Below, piece after piece: positions 10,329-18,947 of a stretch of DNA of 64,000 nucleotides. The DNA comes from Pseudoroseomonas aestuarii (GTDB taxonomy: Bacteria; Pseudomonadota; Alphaproteobacteria; Acetobacterales; Acetobacteraceae): the NCBI RefSeq assembly GCF_042651065.1, contig NZ_JBHSCH010000004.1, forward strand, positions 186,001 to 250,000, in the 5' to 3' direction. Each line of letters begins with the position of its first letter. Position 1 is the first letter of the stretch. Under the pieces are notes generated by a model. The model made no database searches and was not told the DNA's origin. It saw nothing but the letters and a program-made list of their open reading frames with translations. The position numbers and the translations under genes are program-made.

Positions 10329-10724
10329 CTAGCCGGCGGCGAGCCGCAGGAGCAGCAGCGGCGCCGCCAGGCCCAGCACCGCGAAGGTCAGCGCCATGCC
10401 GGCCTGGCGCAGGATCAGCGTCTCCGGCTCGCGCGAGATGCCGATGGCGTGCAGGACCCGGCCCGCCAGCGCCAGGCCGCCCAGCAGGTGCAGCAGGGCG
10501 GGCCCGCTGCCGGCGGCCTCCAGCAGCAGCAGGAGCAGCAGGGTCAGCGGCGCGTATTCGGTGAAGTTGCCCTGCGCCCGGCTGGCCCGCAGCAGCCGGA
10601 CATCCTCGCCGAGCCCGAGCGCCACGCGCGCCGCGAGCCGCGCGCGGATCACCAGCAGGGAGAGCGCCAGCAGCAGCAGCCCGGAGAGGGCGGCGTAGAG
10701 GGAGGTGACGGGCAGCGCGGTCAT
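10329..10724 (-). CDS. MAPEG family membrane protein
   Basis: 131-residue integral membrane protein with four predicted helices. It has the typical MAPEG central segment RASRAQGNFTEYAPLTLLLL (47-66). In bacteria the family includes glutathione-dependent and uncharacterised membrane proteins. The start at 10724 is chosen because the protein begins there with the first helix; an upstream in-frame extension is Gly/Pro-rich and unlike the family. Confidence 0.85.
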   Translation of the reverse strand: MTALPVTSLYAALSGLLLLALSLLVIRARLAARVALGLGEDVRLLRASRAQGNFTEYAPLTLLLLLLLEAAGSGPALLHLLGGLALAGRVLHAIGISREPETLILRQAGMALTFAVLGLAAPLLLLRLAAG

Positions 10725-10909
10725 GCGGCGGGCAGGCTCCGGCAGGGCCAGGACGGCGTCAGGGGTGGGGCCGCGGCCACGCCCTGGCGCGCCCGGCCCG
10801 GGCACGGTATGCGATTCCCGCAGGCCCTGCCAGGAGGGGGCGGAACCGCCCCGGCCCGCGCGCCCGCCCATCCCCTCCCGACCCTCCCCACCCAGCCCAG
10901 GGCCGCCGC

Positions 10910-11560
10910 ATGACCGAGACGCGAGACTTCGACTTCGCCAGCCTCACCCCCCGCGAGCGCTACAAGCTGCTGATCGGCACCGTGGTGCCGCGCCCGATCG
11001 CCTGGGTGGTGACGGTGGATGGCGCCGGCCGGCCGAATGCCGCGCCCTACAGCTTCTTCAACTGCCTCTCGGCCGACCCGGCGATCGTGGCGCTCGGCAT
11101 CGAGTTCCGCGCCGACGGCTCGCCCAAGGATACGGGGCGCAACATCCGCGAGACGGGCTGCTTCACCGTCCACATCGTCTCGGACGCGCTGCTGGAGGCG
11201 ATGAATGTCTGCGCCGTGCCCTTCCCCCCGGGGGTGGACGAGCTGGAGCGCGCGGGCCTGGCGCTGCTGCCCGGCACGGCGGTGGCCAGCCCGCGCATCG
11301 CCGCCGCGCCGGCGGCGCTGGAATGCCGGCTGCACTCCTTCCTGGAGATCGGCGCCTCGCGCGAGATCGTGCTGGGCGAGGTGGTGCACGCCCATCTGCA
11401 CGCCGGCATCGTCAACGACAGCCTGCATGTGGACCCGGCGGGGCTGGACGCGGTGGGCCGCATGGGCGGCCACGCCTATGCCCGCACGCGCGACCATTTC
11501 GACCTGCCCACCATGGACGCGGCCCGCTTCGAATCCGGCGACTGGCCCCGCCGCACCTGA
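10910..11560 (+). CDS. flavin reductase family protein (FMN-binding split barrel)
   Basis: 216-residue protein of the flavin-reductase-like group: PRERYKLLIGTVVPRPIAWV at the start, then GRPNAAPYSFFNCLSADPAI (FMN phosphate site). Members bind FMN and either supply reduced flavin or act as oxidoreductases; the partner is not evident. It reads away from the MAPEG gene. A palindromic element begins at its stop codon, followed by an SDR gene on the same strand. Confidence 0.88.
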   Translation: MTETRDFDFASLTPRERYKLLIGTVVPRPIAWVVTVDGAGRPNAAPYSFFNCLSADPAIVALGIEFRADGSPKDTGRNIRETGCFTVHIVSDALLEAMNVCAVPFPPGVDELERAGLALLPGTAVASPRIAAAPAALECRLHSFLEIGASREIVLGEVVHAHLHAGIVNDSLHVDPAGLDAVGRMGGHAYARTRDHFDLPTMDAARFESGDWPRRT

Positions 11561-11604
11561 CAGAAAAAAGATGGGGGCGCGGGGGAATTCCTTCCCCCGC
11601 CCTT
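11558..11604 (+). repeat. dispersed palindromic element, copy 1
   Basis: Starts at the TGA of the flavin reductase: TGACAGAAAAAAGATGGGGG, then a hairpin at 11579-11600 with arms gcgggggaa and ttcccccgc around a TTCC loop. The same layout, with conserved AGAAA-AAGATG lead and TTCC-loop hairpin, recurs at 50632-50673 and, inverted, at 52535-52582. Its position after a gene end suggests a transcription terminator or a small interspersed palindrome. There is no long T run. Confidence 0.75.
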
Positions 11605-11663
11605 TTCACTTCTCTCTCGCTCGGATAGCCCCGGAGCCTTCGCCAGCAAGAGGAGCGACCTCC

Positions 11664-12455
11664 ATGGATTTCACGCAGGAACTGGCCGGCCGGCGGGTGG
11701 TGGTGACGGGTGCCTGCGGCGTGGTGGGCCGCTGGATCGTGGACACCTTCGCCCGCGCCGGCGCGCGGCTCTGCCTGACGGACGCCGACGCCGCCGGGCT
11801 GGAGGCGCTGGCGGAGGCCACCCCGCTGGGCGAGGGCGGCTTCGCCCGCGCCGTGGACCTGACCGACGCCGCCGCCATCGAGGCGCTGGCCGCCGAGATC
11901 GGCGCGCGCTGGGGCGCGGCCGAGGTGCTGGTGAACAATGCCGGCGTCTATCCCAGCGGCTTCCTGCTCGACATCGACGCGGCGGAGTGGGACCGCATCA
12001 TGGATGTCAACCTGCGCGCGCCCTTCGTGCTGACCCGCGCCCTGGCGCGGCAGATGGTGGGGCAGGGGGTGAAGGGCAGCATCATCAACATCTCCTCCGG
12101 CGCCTCGCGCAAGATGCGCCGCTCGGTGGTGCCCTACTGCGTCTCCAAGACGGCGCTGGACCGGCTGACCAAGGGCTTCGCCATCGAGCTGGCGGAATAC
12201 GGCATCCGCGTGAACGCGCTGGAGCCCGGCTTTGCCCCCGGCAGCACCGCCAGCCCGCTGACGGCGGCGCATGTGGAGGCCACCGTGGCGGCCATTCCGC
12301 TCGGCCGCGGCAGCTCGCCCGAGGATGTCGGCAACGCGCTGGTCTACCTGGCCAGCAGCGCCTCCGCCTACATGACAGGCGGCACCATGACGGTGGATGG
12401 CGGCAACTCCATCGGTTCGCTCGCCGTGCACCAGGACAAGAAGTCGGCGCTGTGA
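11664..12455 (+). CDS. short-chain dehydrogenase/reductase (SDR)
   Basis: NAD(P)-dependent classical SDR of 263 residues. It has a nucleotide-binding GACGVVGR near residues 17-24, the NNAGVYPSG motif, and the catalytic Tyr-Lys pair in VVPYCVSKTAL. The C-terminus DGGNSIGSL is family-typical. The ribosome site AGGAG lies 12 bases before the ATG. Its stop overlaps the GTG start of the deacetylase (GTGA), so the two probably work on one pathway. Substrate unknown. Confidence 0.9.
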   Translation: MDFTQELAGRRVVVTGACGVVGRWIVDTFARAGARLCLTDADAAGLEALAEATPLGEGGFARAVDLTDAAAIEALAAEIGARWGAAEVLVNNAGVYPSGFLLDIDAAEWDRIMDVNLRAPFVLTRALARQMVGQGVKGSIINISSGASRKMRRSVVPYCVSKTALDRLTKGFAIELAEYGIRVNALEPGFAPGSTASPLTAAHVEATVAAIPLGRGSSPEDVGNALVYLASSASAYMTGGTMTVDGGNSIGSLAVHQDKKSAL

Positions 12456-13351
12456 GCGGGGCGGAGCGGGGCCCCTGGCCGGCCTACCAGTGGCCGGAGG
12501 GGAAGCGCAGTGCCTTCTGCCTCAGCGTCGATGTCGATGCGGACGCGCCCTATCTCTGGGCGCAGCGCCGGCCGGAGGATGCCCGCATGCTGGGCCAGCT
12601 GGAGCAGCGCCGCTTCGGCCTGCGGCAGGGCATCTGGCGCCTGCTCGACCTGCTGGACCGCTTCGGGGTGAAGGGCAGCTTCTTCGTCCCCGGCGTGGTG
12701 GCCGAGGCCAACCTGCACCTGCTGCCCGCCTTCCTGGAGCGCGGGCACGAGGTGGGGCTGCATGGCTGGTTCCACGAGATCGTGGCGCAGAGCAGCGATG
12801 CCGAGTTCACCGCGGCGCTGGAGGCTTCGCTCGAGCTGTTCCGCCGGCAGACGGGCGCCGCGCCGCGCGGCTTCCGCTCCCCCGCCTGGGAGATGACGCC
12901 GCACATGCTGGCCGAACTGCGCCGCCACGGCCTCTATGACAGCTCGCTGATGGGCGCCGACCACCCCTACGAGATGGAGGGCGTGGTGGAGGTGCCGGTG
13001 CAGTGGGCGATCGACGACGCGGTGCACTTCAAGTTCTCCGCCCTGCCGACCGATCGCGGGCCGCCCATGGCGCCCGGCCCGGTGCTGGAGGGCTGGCTGG
13101 ACGAATGGGCGGCGCTGCACCGGCTGGGCCAGATGATGACCGTGACGGTGCATGACTGGATCTCCGGCCGGGCGCAGCAGCTGGTGCTGCTGGAGCGGCT
13201 GCTGGCGCGCGTCACCGCCGAGCCGGAGGCCTGGGTGGCGACGGTGGGGGAGGTGGCGGCGCACCACGCCGCCTCGGCCAATGCCGGGCGCTTCGCCGTG
13301 GCGGCGGCGCCGCCGGAGCCGGTGGAGCCGCGCCGCCTCGGCCGCGGCTGA
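12452..13351 (+). CDS. polysaccharide deacetylase family protein (PuuE/NodB type)
   Basis: 299-residue carbohydrate-esterase-4-type protein. Family-like motifs are SVDVDADAPY (metal Asp region), GVKGSFFVPG, GHEVGLHGWFHE (metal His pair) and GFRSPAWEMTPH. Cytosolic members of this branch include allantoinases and imidase-like enzymes as well as sugar deacetylases. No signal peptide is seen, which favours a small-molecule amide substrate. The GTG start at 12452 overlaps the SDR stop by four bases. Confidence 0.85.
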   Translation: MSGAERGPWPAYQWPEGKRSAFCLSVDVDADAPYLWAQRRPEDARMLGQLEQRRFGLRQGIWRLLDLLDRFGVKGSFFVPGVVAEANLHLLPAFLERGHEVGLHGWFHEIVAQSSDAEFTAALEASLELFRRQTGAAPRGFRSPAWEMTPHMLAELRRHGLYDSSLMGADHPYEMEGVVEVPVQWAIDDAVHFKFSALPTDRGPPMAPGPVLEGWLDEWAALHRLGQMMTVTVHDWISGRAQQLVLLERLLARVTAEPEAWVATVGEVAAHHAASANAGRFAVAAAPPEPVEPRRLGRG

Positions 13352-13486
13352 GCGCGGCCACCATGCGGGGGGGGGCGAATGGCCTTGCTGGCAGGCCGGG
13401 GGGCGAAGCTGCTATCCTGGCCGCCGCGCCTCTCCTGTGCTTCCTCCTGGTCCTCCCGGCCCGCCGTTTCCCGAAAGCCTCGCCTG

Positions 13487-14686
13487 ATGCGGATGCCCCG
13501 ACTGCGCCTGACCCACCCCTGGCTGGCGGCCCTGCCGGCCCTGGCGCTGCTGCTGGGCGCGCCCGCCGCGCCGCGCGCCGCCGGGCTGGTCTATGTGCTG
13601 AACTCGGGCGACGCCACCATCCAGGTGCTGGATGCCGAGACGCGGGCGGAGGTGCGCCGCATCCCCGTGCTGCGCGAGGTGCACCACCTGGCCCTGACGC
13701 CGGATGGCAGCACTCTGATGGTGGGCGATTCCGGCGCCAACGAGATGCTGATGATCAACCCCGCCACGGGCGAGCTGATCCGGCGCGAGGCGCTCTCCAA
13801 CCCCTACCACCTGGGCTTCAGCCCGGATGGCCGCTTCCTGGTCATCACCAGCCTGCGGCGGGACCAGGTGGACATCTACCGCTGGGACGGCGCGGCGCTG
13901 ACCCTGGCCAAGCGGCTTGGCATGCCGGACATGCCGAGCCACCTCGCCTACAGCCCGGACAATCGCGTGGTCTATGTCACCCTCCAGGGCAGCGGCACCG
14001 TCGCCGCCATCAGCCTGGAGACGCTGGAGCCGCTCTGGACCGTGCCGGTGGGGCCGGAGCCGGCCGGCATCATCTGGCACCGGGACAGGCTGCTGGTCGG
14101 CATCATGGGCAGCGACCACGTGGCGGTGCTGGACCCCGCCACCCAGGCGGTGGAGCGCACCGTCTCGGTCGGGCGCGGCGCGCACGCGCTGTTTCCCTCG
14201 CCGGACGGCAGCACGATCTACGTCACCAGCCGGGTGGACAGCCGTATCACCCTGCTCGACCCGGCCAGCCTCGAGGTGGTGCGCAGCCTGAAGGTGCCGG
14301 GCGGGCCGGACTGCATCAGCATCGACCCGCAGGGCCGGCTCTGGGTGACGCTGCGCTGGCAGGGCCGCATCGGCGTGCTGGATGTCGAGACCGGCAAGCT
14401 GGAGACGCAGCGCGTCGGCCGCTCGCCGCACGGCATCCTCTACGCGGCCGTGGCCAGCGCCGCGCCGGAGGCCGCCGCAGGGACCACCGCCGCCGCCACG
14501 CCGGGCGCCACGGCCAGCCCGGCGCCGGCACCCGCCGCGCCCCCCCCGCCGCCCGCCGCCGCCAAGATGGCCCCCGTCATGGCTCCGGGAATGGCCGCTG
14601 GCGTGGCCCCAGGGGCTGCTCCGCCGCCCGCGCCCGCAGTGGCCGCGCCGCCCGCCGCCGGGGCGCCGGCCGCCCCGGCCCGTTGA
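13487..14686 (+). CDS. exported YVTN-type beta-propeller protein with Ala/Pro-rich tail
   Basis: Predicted periplasmic protein of about 399 residues. A signal peptide (MRMPRLRLTHPWLAALPALA...) is followed by a seven-bladed-type propeller with repeated LTPDGSTLMVGDSG, FSPDGRFLVITS and PSPDGSTIYVTSR blades. The last 75 or so residues are a low-complexity Ala/Pro/Met tail with repeated MAP units. YVTN propellers bind ligands or accompany redox proteins; no haem motif is present. The next deacetylase gene starts 5 bases after its stop. Confidence 0.82.
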   Translation: MRMPRLRLTHPWLAALPALALLLGAPAAPRAAGLVYVLNSGDATIQVLDAETRAEVRRIPVLREVHHLALTPDGSTLMVGDSGANEMLMINPATGELIRREALSNPYHLGFSPDGRFLVITSLRRDQVDIYRWDGAALTLAKRLGMPDMPSHLAYSPDNRVVYVTLQGSGTVAAISLETLEPLWTVPVGPEPAGIIWHRDRLLVGIMGSDHVAVLDPATQAVERTVSVGRGAHALFPSPDGSTIYVTSRVDSRITLLDPASLEVVRSLKVPGGPDCISIDPQGRLWVTLRWQGRIGVLDVETGKLETQRVGRSPHGILYAAVASAAPEAAAGTTAAATPGATASPAPAPAAPPPPPAAAKMAPVMAPGMAAGVAPGAAPPPAPAVAAPPAAGAPAAPAR

Positions 14687-14691
14687 GCGCC

Positions 14692-15474
14692 ATGCGGTTG
14701 CCATCCTCCCGCCGGGGCCTGCTGTGCGTGGCGCTGGGCGGGCTGGCCGCCCAGCCGGCCGCCAGCCAGGCCCTCTCCAGGCCGGCCCTGGCGCAATGCC
14801 GCGCCGGCACGCTCTACCTCACCATCGACACGGGCTGGGGCCGGGAGGCGGAGGACATCGCCGCCGCCATGCGCGCGCGGGACGTGCGCGCCACCCTCTT
14901 CGTCGCCGACGAGCCGGATTACCGCGGCGGCCGCACCCTGGGCGAGGGCTGGGCGCCGTTCTGGCGCGCCCGCGCGGCGGAGAGCCACGCCTTCGCCAGC
15001 CACACCTTCCGCCACTGGTATTTCGGCGCCGATCCCGGGCCGGGGCGGGTGCGCTACGCCTCCCGCCGGGGGGAGGGGGCGGTGGTGCTGGATGGCGCCG
15101 GCCTCTGCGCCGAGCTGGCGCGGCCGGTCGATGCGCTGCGCGCCATGGCGCCGGAGGCCCGCATCCTGCCGCTGTGGCGCGCGCCGGGCGGCCGCACCAG
15201 CCCCAACGCGCTGCGACTGGCCGCCGCCTGCGGCCTGCGCCACCAGGGCTGGACCGCGAACGGCTTCCTGGGCGACGAGCTGGACAGCGCCGCCCACCCC
15301 AACGCCGCGCTGCTCGCCCGCGCCCTGGGCGCCATCCGCGATGGCGAGGTGCTGGTGATGCACTGGGGCGTGCGCAGCCGGCGCGAGCCCTACGGGCTGG
15401 TTTTTCCCGCCTTGCTGGACGGGCTGCTGGCGAAGGGCTTCTGCTTCGCCACCCTGCCGGCCCAAGGTGCTTGA
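14692..15474 (+). CDS. exported polysaccharide deacetylase-like protein
   Basis: 260-residue protein with an N-terminal signal (SSRRGLLCVALGGLAAQPAAS) and a NodB-like fold. Visible motifs are YLTIDTGWG (metal Asp), ESHAFASHTFRHWYFG (metal His pair), LWRAPGGRTSPN and a C-terminal VLVMHWGVRSRREPYG. It likely acts on a periplasmic or envelope glycan; the substrate is unknown. It follows the propeller gene by five bases, so it is probably the same transcript. The stop codon lies inside the first unit of a 17-bp tandem repeat. Confidence 0.85.
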   Translation: MRLPSSRRGLLCVALGGLAAQPAASQALSRPALAQCRAGTLYLTIDTGWGREAEDIAAAMRARDVRATLFVADEPDYRGGRTLGEGWAPFWRARAAESHAFASHTFRHWYFGADPGPGRVRYASRRGEGAVVLDGAGLCAELARPVDALRAMAPEARILPLWRAPGGRTSPNALRLAAACGLRHQGWTANGFLGDELDSAAHPNAALLARALGAIRDGEVLVMHWGVRSRREPYGLVFPALLDGLLAKGFCFATLPAQGA

Positions 15475-15563
15475 GAAGACCGGGTGCTTGAGAAGACCGG
15501 GTGCTTGAGAAGACCGGGTGCTTGAGAAGGCCGGGTGCCTGAGACGACACGCGGTGCCTGAGG
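15467..15563 (+). repeat. 17-bp tandem repeat array over the deacetylase stop codon
   Basis: Four near-identical units gtgcttgagaagaccgg run at 15467-15483, 15484-15500, 15501-15517 and 15518-15534 (one substitution in the fourth). They are followed by two degenerate units (gtgcctgag...) to about 15563. The first unit contains the TGA of the deacetylase, and the array ends 16 bases before the next ATG. The array occupies the entire intergenic spacer. It looks like replication-slippage expansion and is likely to vary in copy number between strains. Confidence 0.9.
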
Positions 15564-15579
15564 AAAGAGGAGGGCGCGC

Positions 15580-16527
15580 ATGATCGACGCGCTGCAGGAT
15601 GCCTGGAACATGGGCCAGGGCTGGCTGTTCGAGGTGCTGGTCCAGCCCGCGCTCTACGCGCTCGGCCTGATGGAATGGGCCGAGGACGCCTTCGAGTGGA
15701 TGAATTTCGCGCTGTTCGGCGTGGTGCAGGTGCTGGTGATCTACGCCGTGTGCCGGCCGCTGGAGGCGTGGAAGCCGGTGGAGCCGCGCACCGACGGGCG
15801 CAGCATCCGCACGGATGTCTTCTACACCGTGCTCACCCGGCTCGGGCTGCTGCCGCTGCTGGCCTTCATCGCCTTCGCCTCGCTCGGCGCCTGGTGGGAG
15901 GCCTCGGTGGCCGACAGCGGCTGGGTGCCGCCGACGCTGGAGACCCTCTTCCCGATCCTGCGGGACTGGCCGCTGCTGGCGCTGGCCGTCTACATCGTGG
16001 TGCTGGATTTCGGCGAGTACTGGCGGCACCGCTTCCAGCACACCTTCGGCTGGTGGTGGGCGCTGCATTCCATCCACCACGCCCAGCGCCAGATGACCTT
16101 CTGGACGGATGACCGCAACCACATCCTGGACGACGTCATCGGCGCCGTCTGGTTCGGCGGCATCGCGCTGCTGATCGGCGTGCCGCCGGGGCACTTCCCC
16201 ATCGTGGTGCTGGTGCTGCGGCTGGCGGAGGCGCTGAGCCACGCCAATGTGCGCCTCTCCTTCGGCCGGGTGGGGGAGCGGCTGCTGGTCTCGCCGCGCT
16301 TCCACCGGCTGCACCACAGCGAGCTGGCGCCGGGCGAGGAAGGCCGCAACTACGGCGTGCTGCTGCCGGTGTGGGACTGGATGTTCGGCACCGCCGATTT
16401 CCGCCGCGACATCTTCCGCCCCACCGGCGAATCCTCGCTGCCGGAGGCGCTGGCCACCGGCGGCTGGTGGCGCCAGCAGGTGCTCGGCCTGCGCCGCATG
16501 GGCGCGGCGCTGCTCGGCCGCGGCTGA
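15580..16527 (+). CDS. sterol desaturase / fatty acid hydroxylase superfamily protein
   Basis: 315-residue membrane di-iron enzyme with several hydrophobic segments and the three histidine clusters of the superfamily: HRFQHTF, HSIHHAQ and HRLHHSE (about residues 149-250). Bacterial members hydroxylate or desaturate lipids, carotenoids or hopanoid-type substrates. No pathway partner is adjacent, so the substrate is open. A good AGAGGAG ribosome site precedes the ATG at 15580. Confidence 0.9.
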   Translation: MIDALQDAWNMGQGWLFEVLVQPALYALGLMEWAEDAFEWMNFALFGVVQVLVIYAVCRPLEAWKPVEPRTDGRSIRTDVFYTVLTRLGLLPLLAFIAFASLGAWWEASVADSGWVPPTLETLFPILRDWPLLALAVYIVVLDFGEYWRHRFQHTFGWWWALHSIHHAQRQMTFWTDDRNHILDDVIGAVWFGGIALLIGVPPGHFPIVVLVLRLAEALSHANVRLSFGRVGERLLVSPRFHRLHHSELAPGEEGRNYGVLLPVWDWMFGTADFRRDIFRPTGESSLPEALATGGWWRQQVLGLRRMGAALLGRG

Positions 16528-16572
16528 GCCGCGCCGCTTGACGGCGCCGCCCGGGCGGGGAAGGTGAGGGGG

Positions 16573-17181
16573 ATGAGCGAAGACCCCCGCATCTCCTCCC
16601 CCGCCGCGCTGCGCAACCGCGACCCCATCCTGGCGGTGCTGCGCCGCCACCTGCCGCCCGCCGGGCTGCTGCTGGAGATCGCCAGCGGCGGCGGCGAGCA
16701 CGCGGTGCACTTCGCCGCCCATCTGCCCGGCTGGACGGTGCAGCCCACCGACCCGACGCCGGAGGCACGCGCCAGCCTCGCCGCCCGGCTGGCGGAGACG
16801 GGCCTGCCCAACCTCCGCTCGCCCCTGGCGCTCGACGTGCGGGCGCCGGACTGGCCGGTGACGCGGGCGGATGCCGTGCTCTGCGTCAACATGATCCACA
16901 TCGCCCCCTGGGCGGCGACGCCGGCGCTGATGGCGGGCGCCGCGCGCTGCCTGCCGCCCGGGGCGCCGCTGCTGCTCTATGGCCCCTACCGGCGGGGCGG
17001 CGCCCACACCGCCCCCGGCAACGCCGCCTTCGACGAGAGCCTGCGCCAGCGCGACCCGGAATGGGGCGTGCGCGACCTGGAGGCGGTGACCGCCGCGGCC
17101 GTCGCCGCCGGCTTCCGCCCCGGCCCGGTGGAGGAGATGCCGGCCAACAACCTGATGCCGCTGTTCCACCGCGCGGGCTGA
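16573..17181 (+). CDS. DUF938 SAM-dependent methyltransferase-like protein
   Basis: 202-residue class I methyltransferase-like protein. The SAM-binding motif LLEIASGGGEHAVHFA is near residues 34-49, followed by the DUF938-typical NMIHIAPW and YGPYRRGG stretches. Substrate unknown. Start taken at the ATG at 16573, preceded by GAGGGG. It is separated by 45 bases from the desaturase-like gene on the same strand. Confidence 0.85.
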   Translation: MSEDPRISSPAALRNRDPILAVLRRHLPPAGLLLEIASGGGEHAVHFAAHLPGWTVQPTDPTPEARASLAARLAETGLPNLRSPLALDVRAPDWPVTRADAVLCVNMIHIAPWAATPALMAGAARCLPPGAPLLLYGPYRRGGAHTAPGNAAFDESLRQRDPEWGVRDLEAVTAAAVAAGFRPGPVEEMPANNLMPLFHRAG

Positions 17182-17271
17182 GCGCGCGCGGCGCCGCTTT
17201 CACCGCGCCGCAAGCATTGCCGCGCCATCCTGCCGGACGGGCGGACGATGCCGGGCCAGGAGGGCGGAGCG

Positions 17272-17784
17272 ATGCGCGGCGGATGGATGATGCGGGGCCT
17301 GGGGATGCTGGCGCTGGGCGCGGTGCTGGGCACCGGGCTCGGCCCGGCGCTGGAGGGGTTCACGGCGGCCGGCCCGGCCCGGGCCGAGGCGCCCATGCCC
17401 CGCTTCGCGGCGGCCGACCCGGCGGCGCTGTCGGCGGTGGAGCAGGCGCGCGGCCCCCTGCTGGTCCGTGTCCGGGCCAACGGCCTGCCAGTGGAGGTCG
17501 AGACTCTGCGCCTCGACCTGAACGGCGATGGCGAGCCGGAGATCCTGGCCCGCCTCTCCACCCCGCGCGGCTGCGCGCCGCTTGGCCGGGCGGATTGCCC
17601 GATGCTGGTGCTGCAGCGCCAGCCCGATGGCCGCCATGTCGAGATCGGCACCTTCTTCGCCGACCGGGTGCGGCTGGCCGGCGAGCGCAGCCAGGGCTGG
17701 CAGGATCTGGAGATGCGCTTCGTCAACGGCCCCTGGCGGCGCGCCGCCTGGAACGGCACGCTCTACCGGAGCACGCGCCGCTGA
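17272..17784 (+). CDS. hypothetical exported protein
   Basis: I do not recognise this 170-residue protein. The ATG at 17272 is chosen because AGGAGG sits eight bases upstream. The N-terminus MRGGWMMRGLGMLALGAVLG is a signal peptide or membrane anchor, followed by Ala-rich sequence. A C-terminal globular part contains LRLDLNGDGEPEILARL, reminiscent of a single calcium-binding D-x-N-x-D loop as in FG-GAP/dockerin-like repeats. Probably periplasmic. Confidence 0.6.
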   Translation: MRGGWMMRGLGMLALGAVLGTGLGPALEGFTAAGPARAEAPMPRFAAADPAALSAVEQARGPLLVRVRANGLPVEVETLRLDLNGDGEPEILARLSTPRGCAPLGRADCPMLVLQRQPDGRHVEIGTFFADRVRLAGERSQGWQDLEMRFVNGPWRRAAWNGTLYRSTRR

Positions 17785-17929
17785 GCCTTTTCGGTTCGGA
17801 CTCGTCACAAAATCTTGAGCGGGCCCGGCCGCCCCGGCTTGGCTCTGGCCATCCTCCCGCCACGCCCGCAGGCTGAAGGCGCGGCCCGCAAGAGGCCGCC
17901 CATGAAGCAAGCCCTGTGGAGGATATGCC

Positions 17930-18928
17930 GTGAAATCCCTCTCCCGCCGGTTCCTGCTCGGCGCGGCCTGCCTCGGCTGTGGCGGCGCGCATCTCGGGCT
18001 GCGCGCCACGCCGGCCCAGGCCCAGTCCACCTCGTCCCCGCGCTGGAGCCCGCCGGCCTCGGGTGAGCGCTGCCCCTCCCGCTGGGGCCCGCAGGACCGG
18101 CGCGGCAGCATGAACCTGATGACGCCGGAGCGCGCCAAGCGCGCCGCCGGGCTGGTGCGCAACGGCACCATGGTGGAGCTGGGCCACACCCTGGCGCAGA
18201 CCATGCCCTTCTTCGGCACCCGCCGCTTCGACGTGCACCTGAAGCGCACCTTCATGAACCCCCAGGCCAACCGGCGCGGCAGCAACGAGGAGCTGGTGGT
18301 CTCCGAGATCGGCCAGGTCGGCACGCAGCTCGACGCCTTCCCGCACCAGACCATCGGCGACGAGGTGTACAACTGCGTCAAGTACGAGGACATCGCCGGC
18401 CGCGACGGCTTCCGCGAGATGGGGGTGGACCGGGTCGGCACCATCTTCACCCGCGGCGTGCTGATCGACGTGGCCGGGCTGAAGGGGGTGCAGACCCTAC
18501 CCGACGACTACGAGATCACCGTGGCCGACCTGGAGCAGGCGCTGCAACGGCAGGGCGTGGCGCTGGAGGAGGGCGACGCCGTCATCATCCACACCGGCTG
18601 GGGCCTGCTCTGGGGCCGCGAGAATGCGCGCTACGTCGCCGGCTGCCCCGGCATCGGCGTGGCGGCGGCGCAGTGGATCCTGCAGCGCAACCCGATGCTG
18701 ATGGGCTCCGACAACTGGCCGGTGGAATGCGCGCCCTCCAAGACCATGCCGGATGCCAGCCTGCCGGTGCATCAGCTGGCGCTGGTGGTGCATGGCGTGC
18801 ACCTGCTGGAGAACATGAAGCTGGACGAGCTGGCGCGGCGCGGCCAGTCGGAGTTCGCCTTCATGCTGCAGCCGCTGAAGATCAGCGGCGGCACCGGCTC
18901 CACCGTGGCGCCCACCGCCATGTTCTGA
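17930..18928 (+). CDS. exported cyclase-family (kynurenine-formamidase-like) metallohydrolase
   Basis: 332-residue protein starting at a GTG (17930) with a Tat-type leader (SRRFLLGAACLGCGGAHLGL). The cyclase domain carries the signature region GTQLDAFPH at 131-139, where GTHxDxPxH is usual; the first His is replaced by Gln. The later EGDAVIIHTGWG and SDNWPVE segments fit the family. Relatives hydrolyse formamides or cyclic amides. The altered motif may change metal coordination. It is preceded by a 145-base gap without other features. Confidence 0.85.
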   Translation: MKSLSRRFLLGAACLGCGGAHLGLRATPAQAQSTSSPRWSPPASGERCPSRWGPQDRRGSMNLMTPERAKRAAGLVRNGTMVELGHTLAQTMPFFGTRRFDVHLKRTFMNPQANRRGSNEELVVSEIGQVGTQLDAFPHQTIGDEVYNCVKYEDIAGRDGFREMGVDRVGTIFTRGVLIDVAGLKGVQTLPDDYEITVADLEQALQRQGVALEEGDAVIIHTGWGLLWGRENARYVAGCPGIGVAAAQWILQRNPMLMGSDNWPVECAPSKTMPDASLPVHQLALVVHGVHLLENMKLDELARRGQSEFAFMLQPLKISGGTGSTVAPTAMF

Positions 18929-18947
18929 GCGTGCCGCGGCGCCGCGC

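Noticed and set aside
15467..15563. CRISPR array
   Set aside because: Units are 17 bp and directly joined without spacers; no cas genes are in the window.
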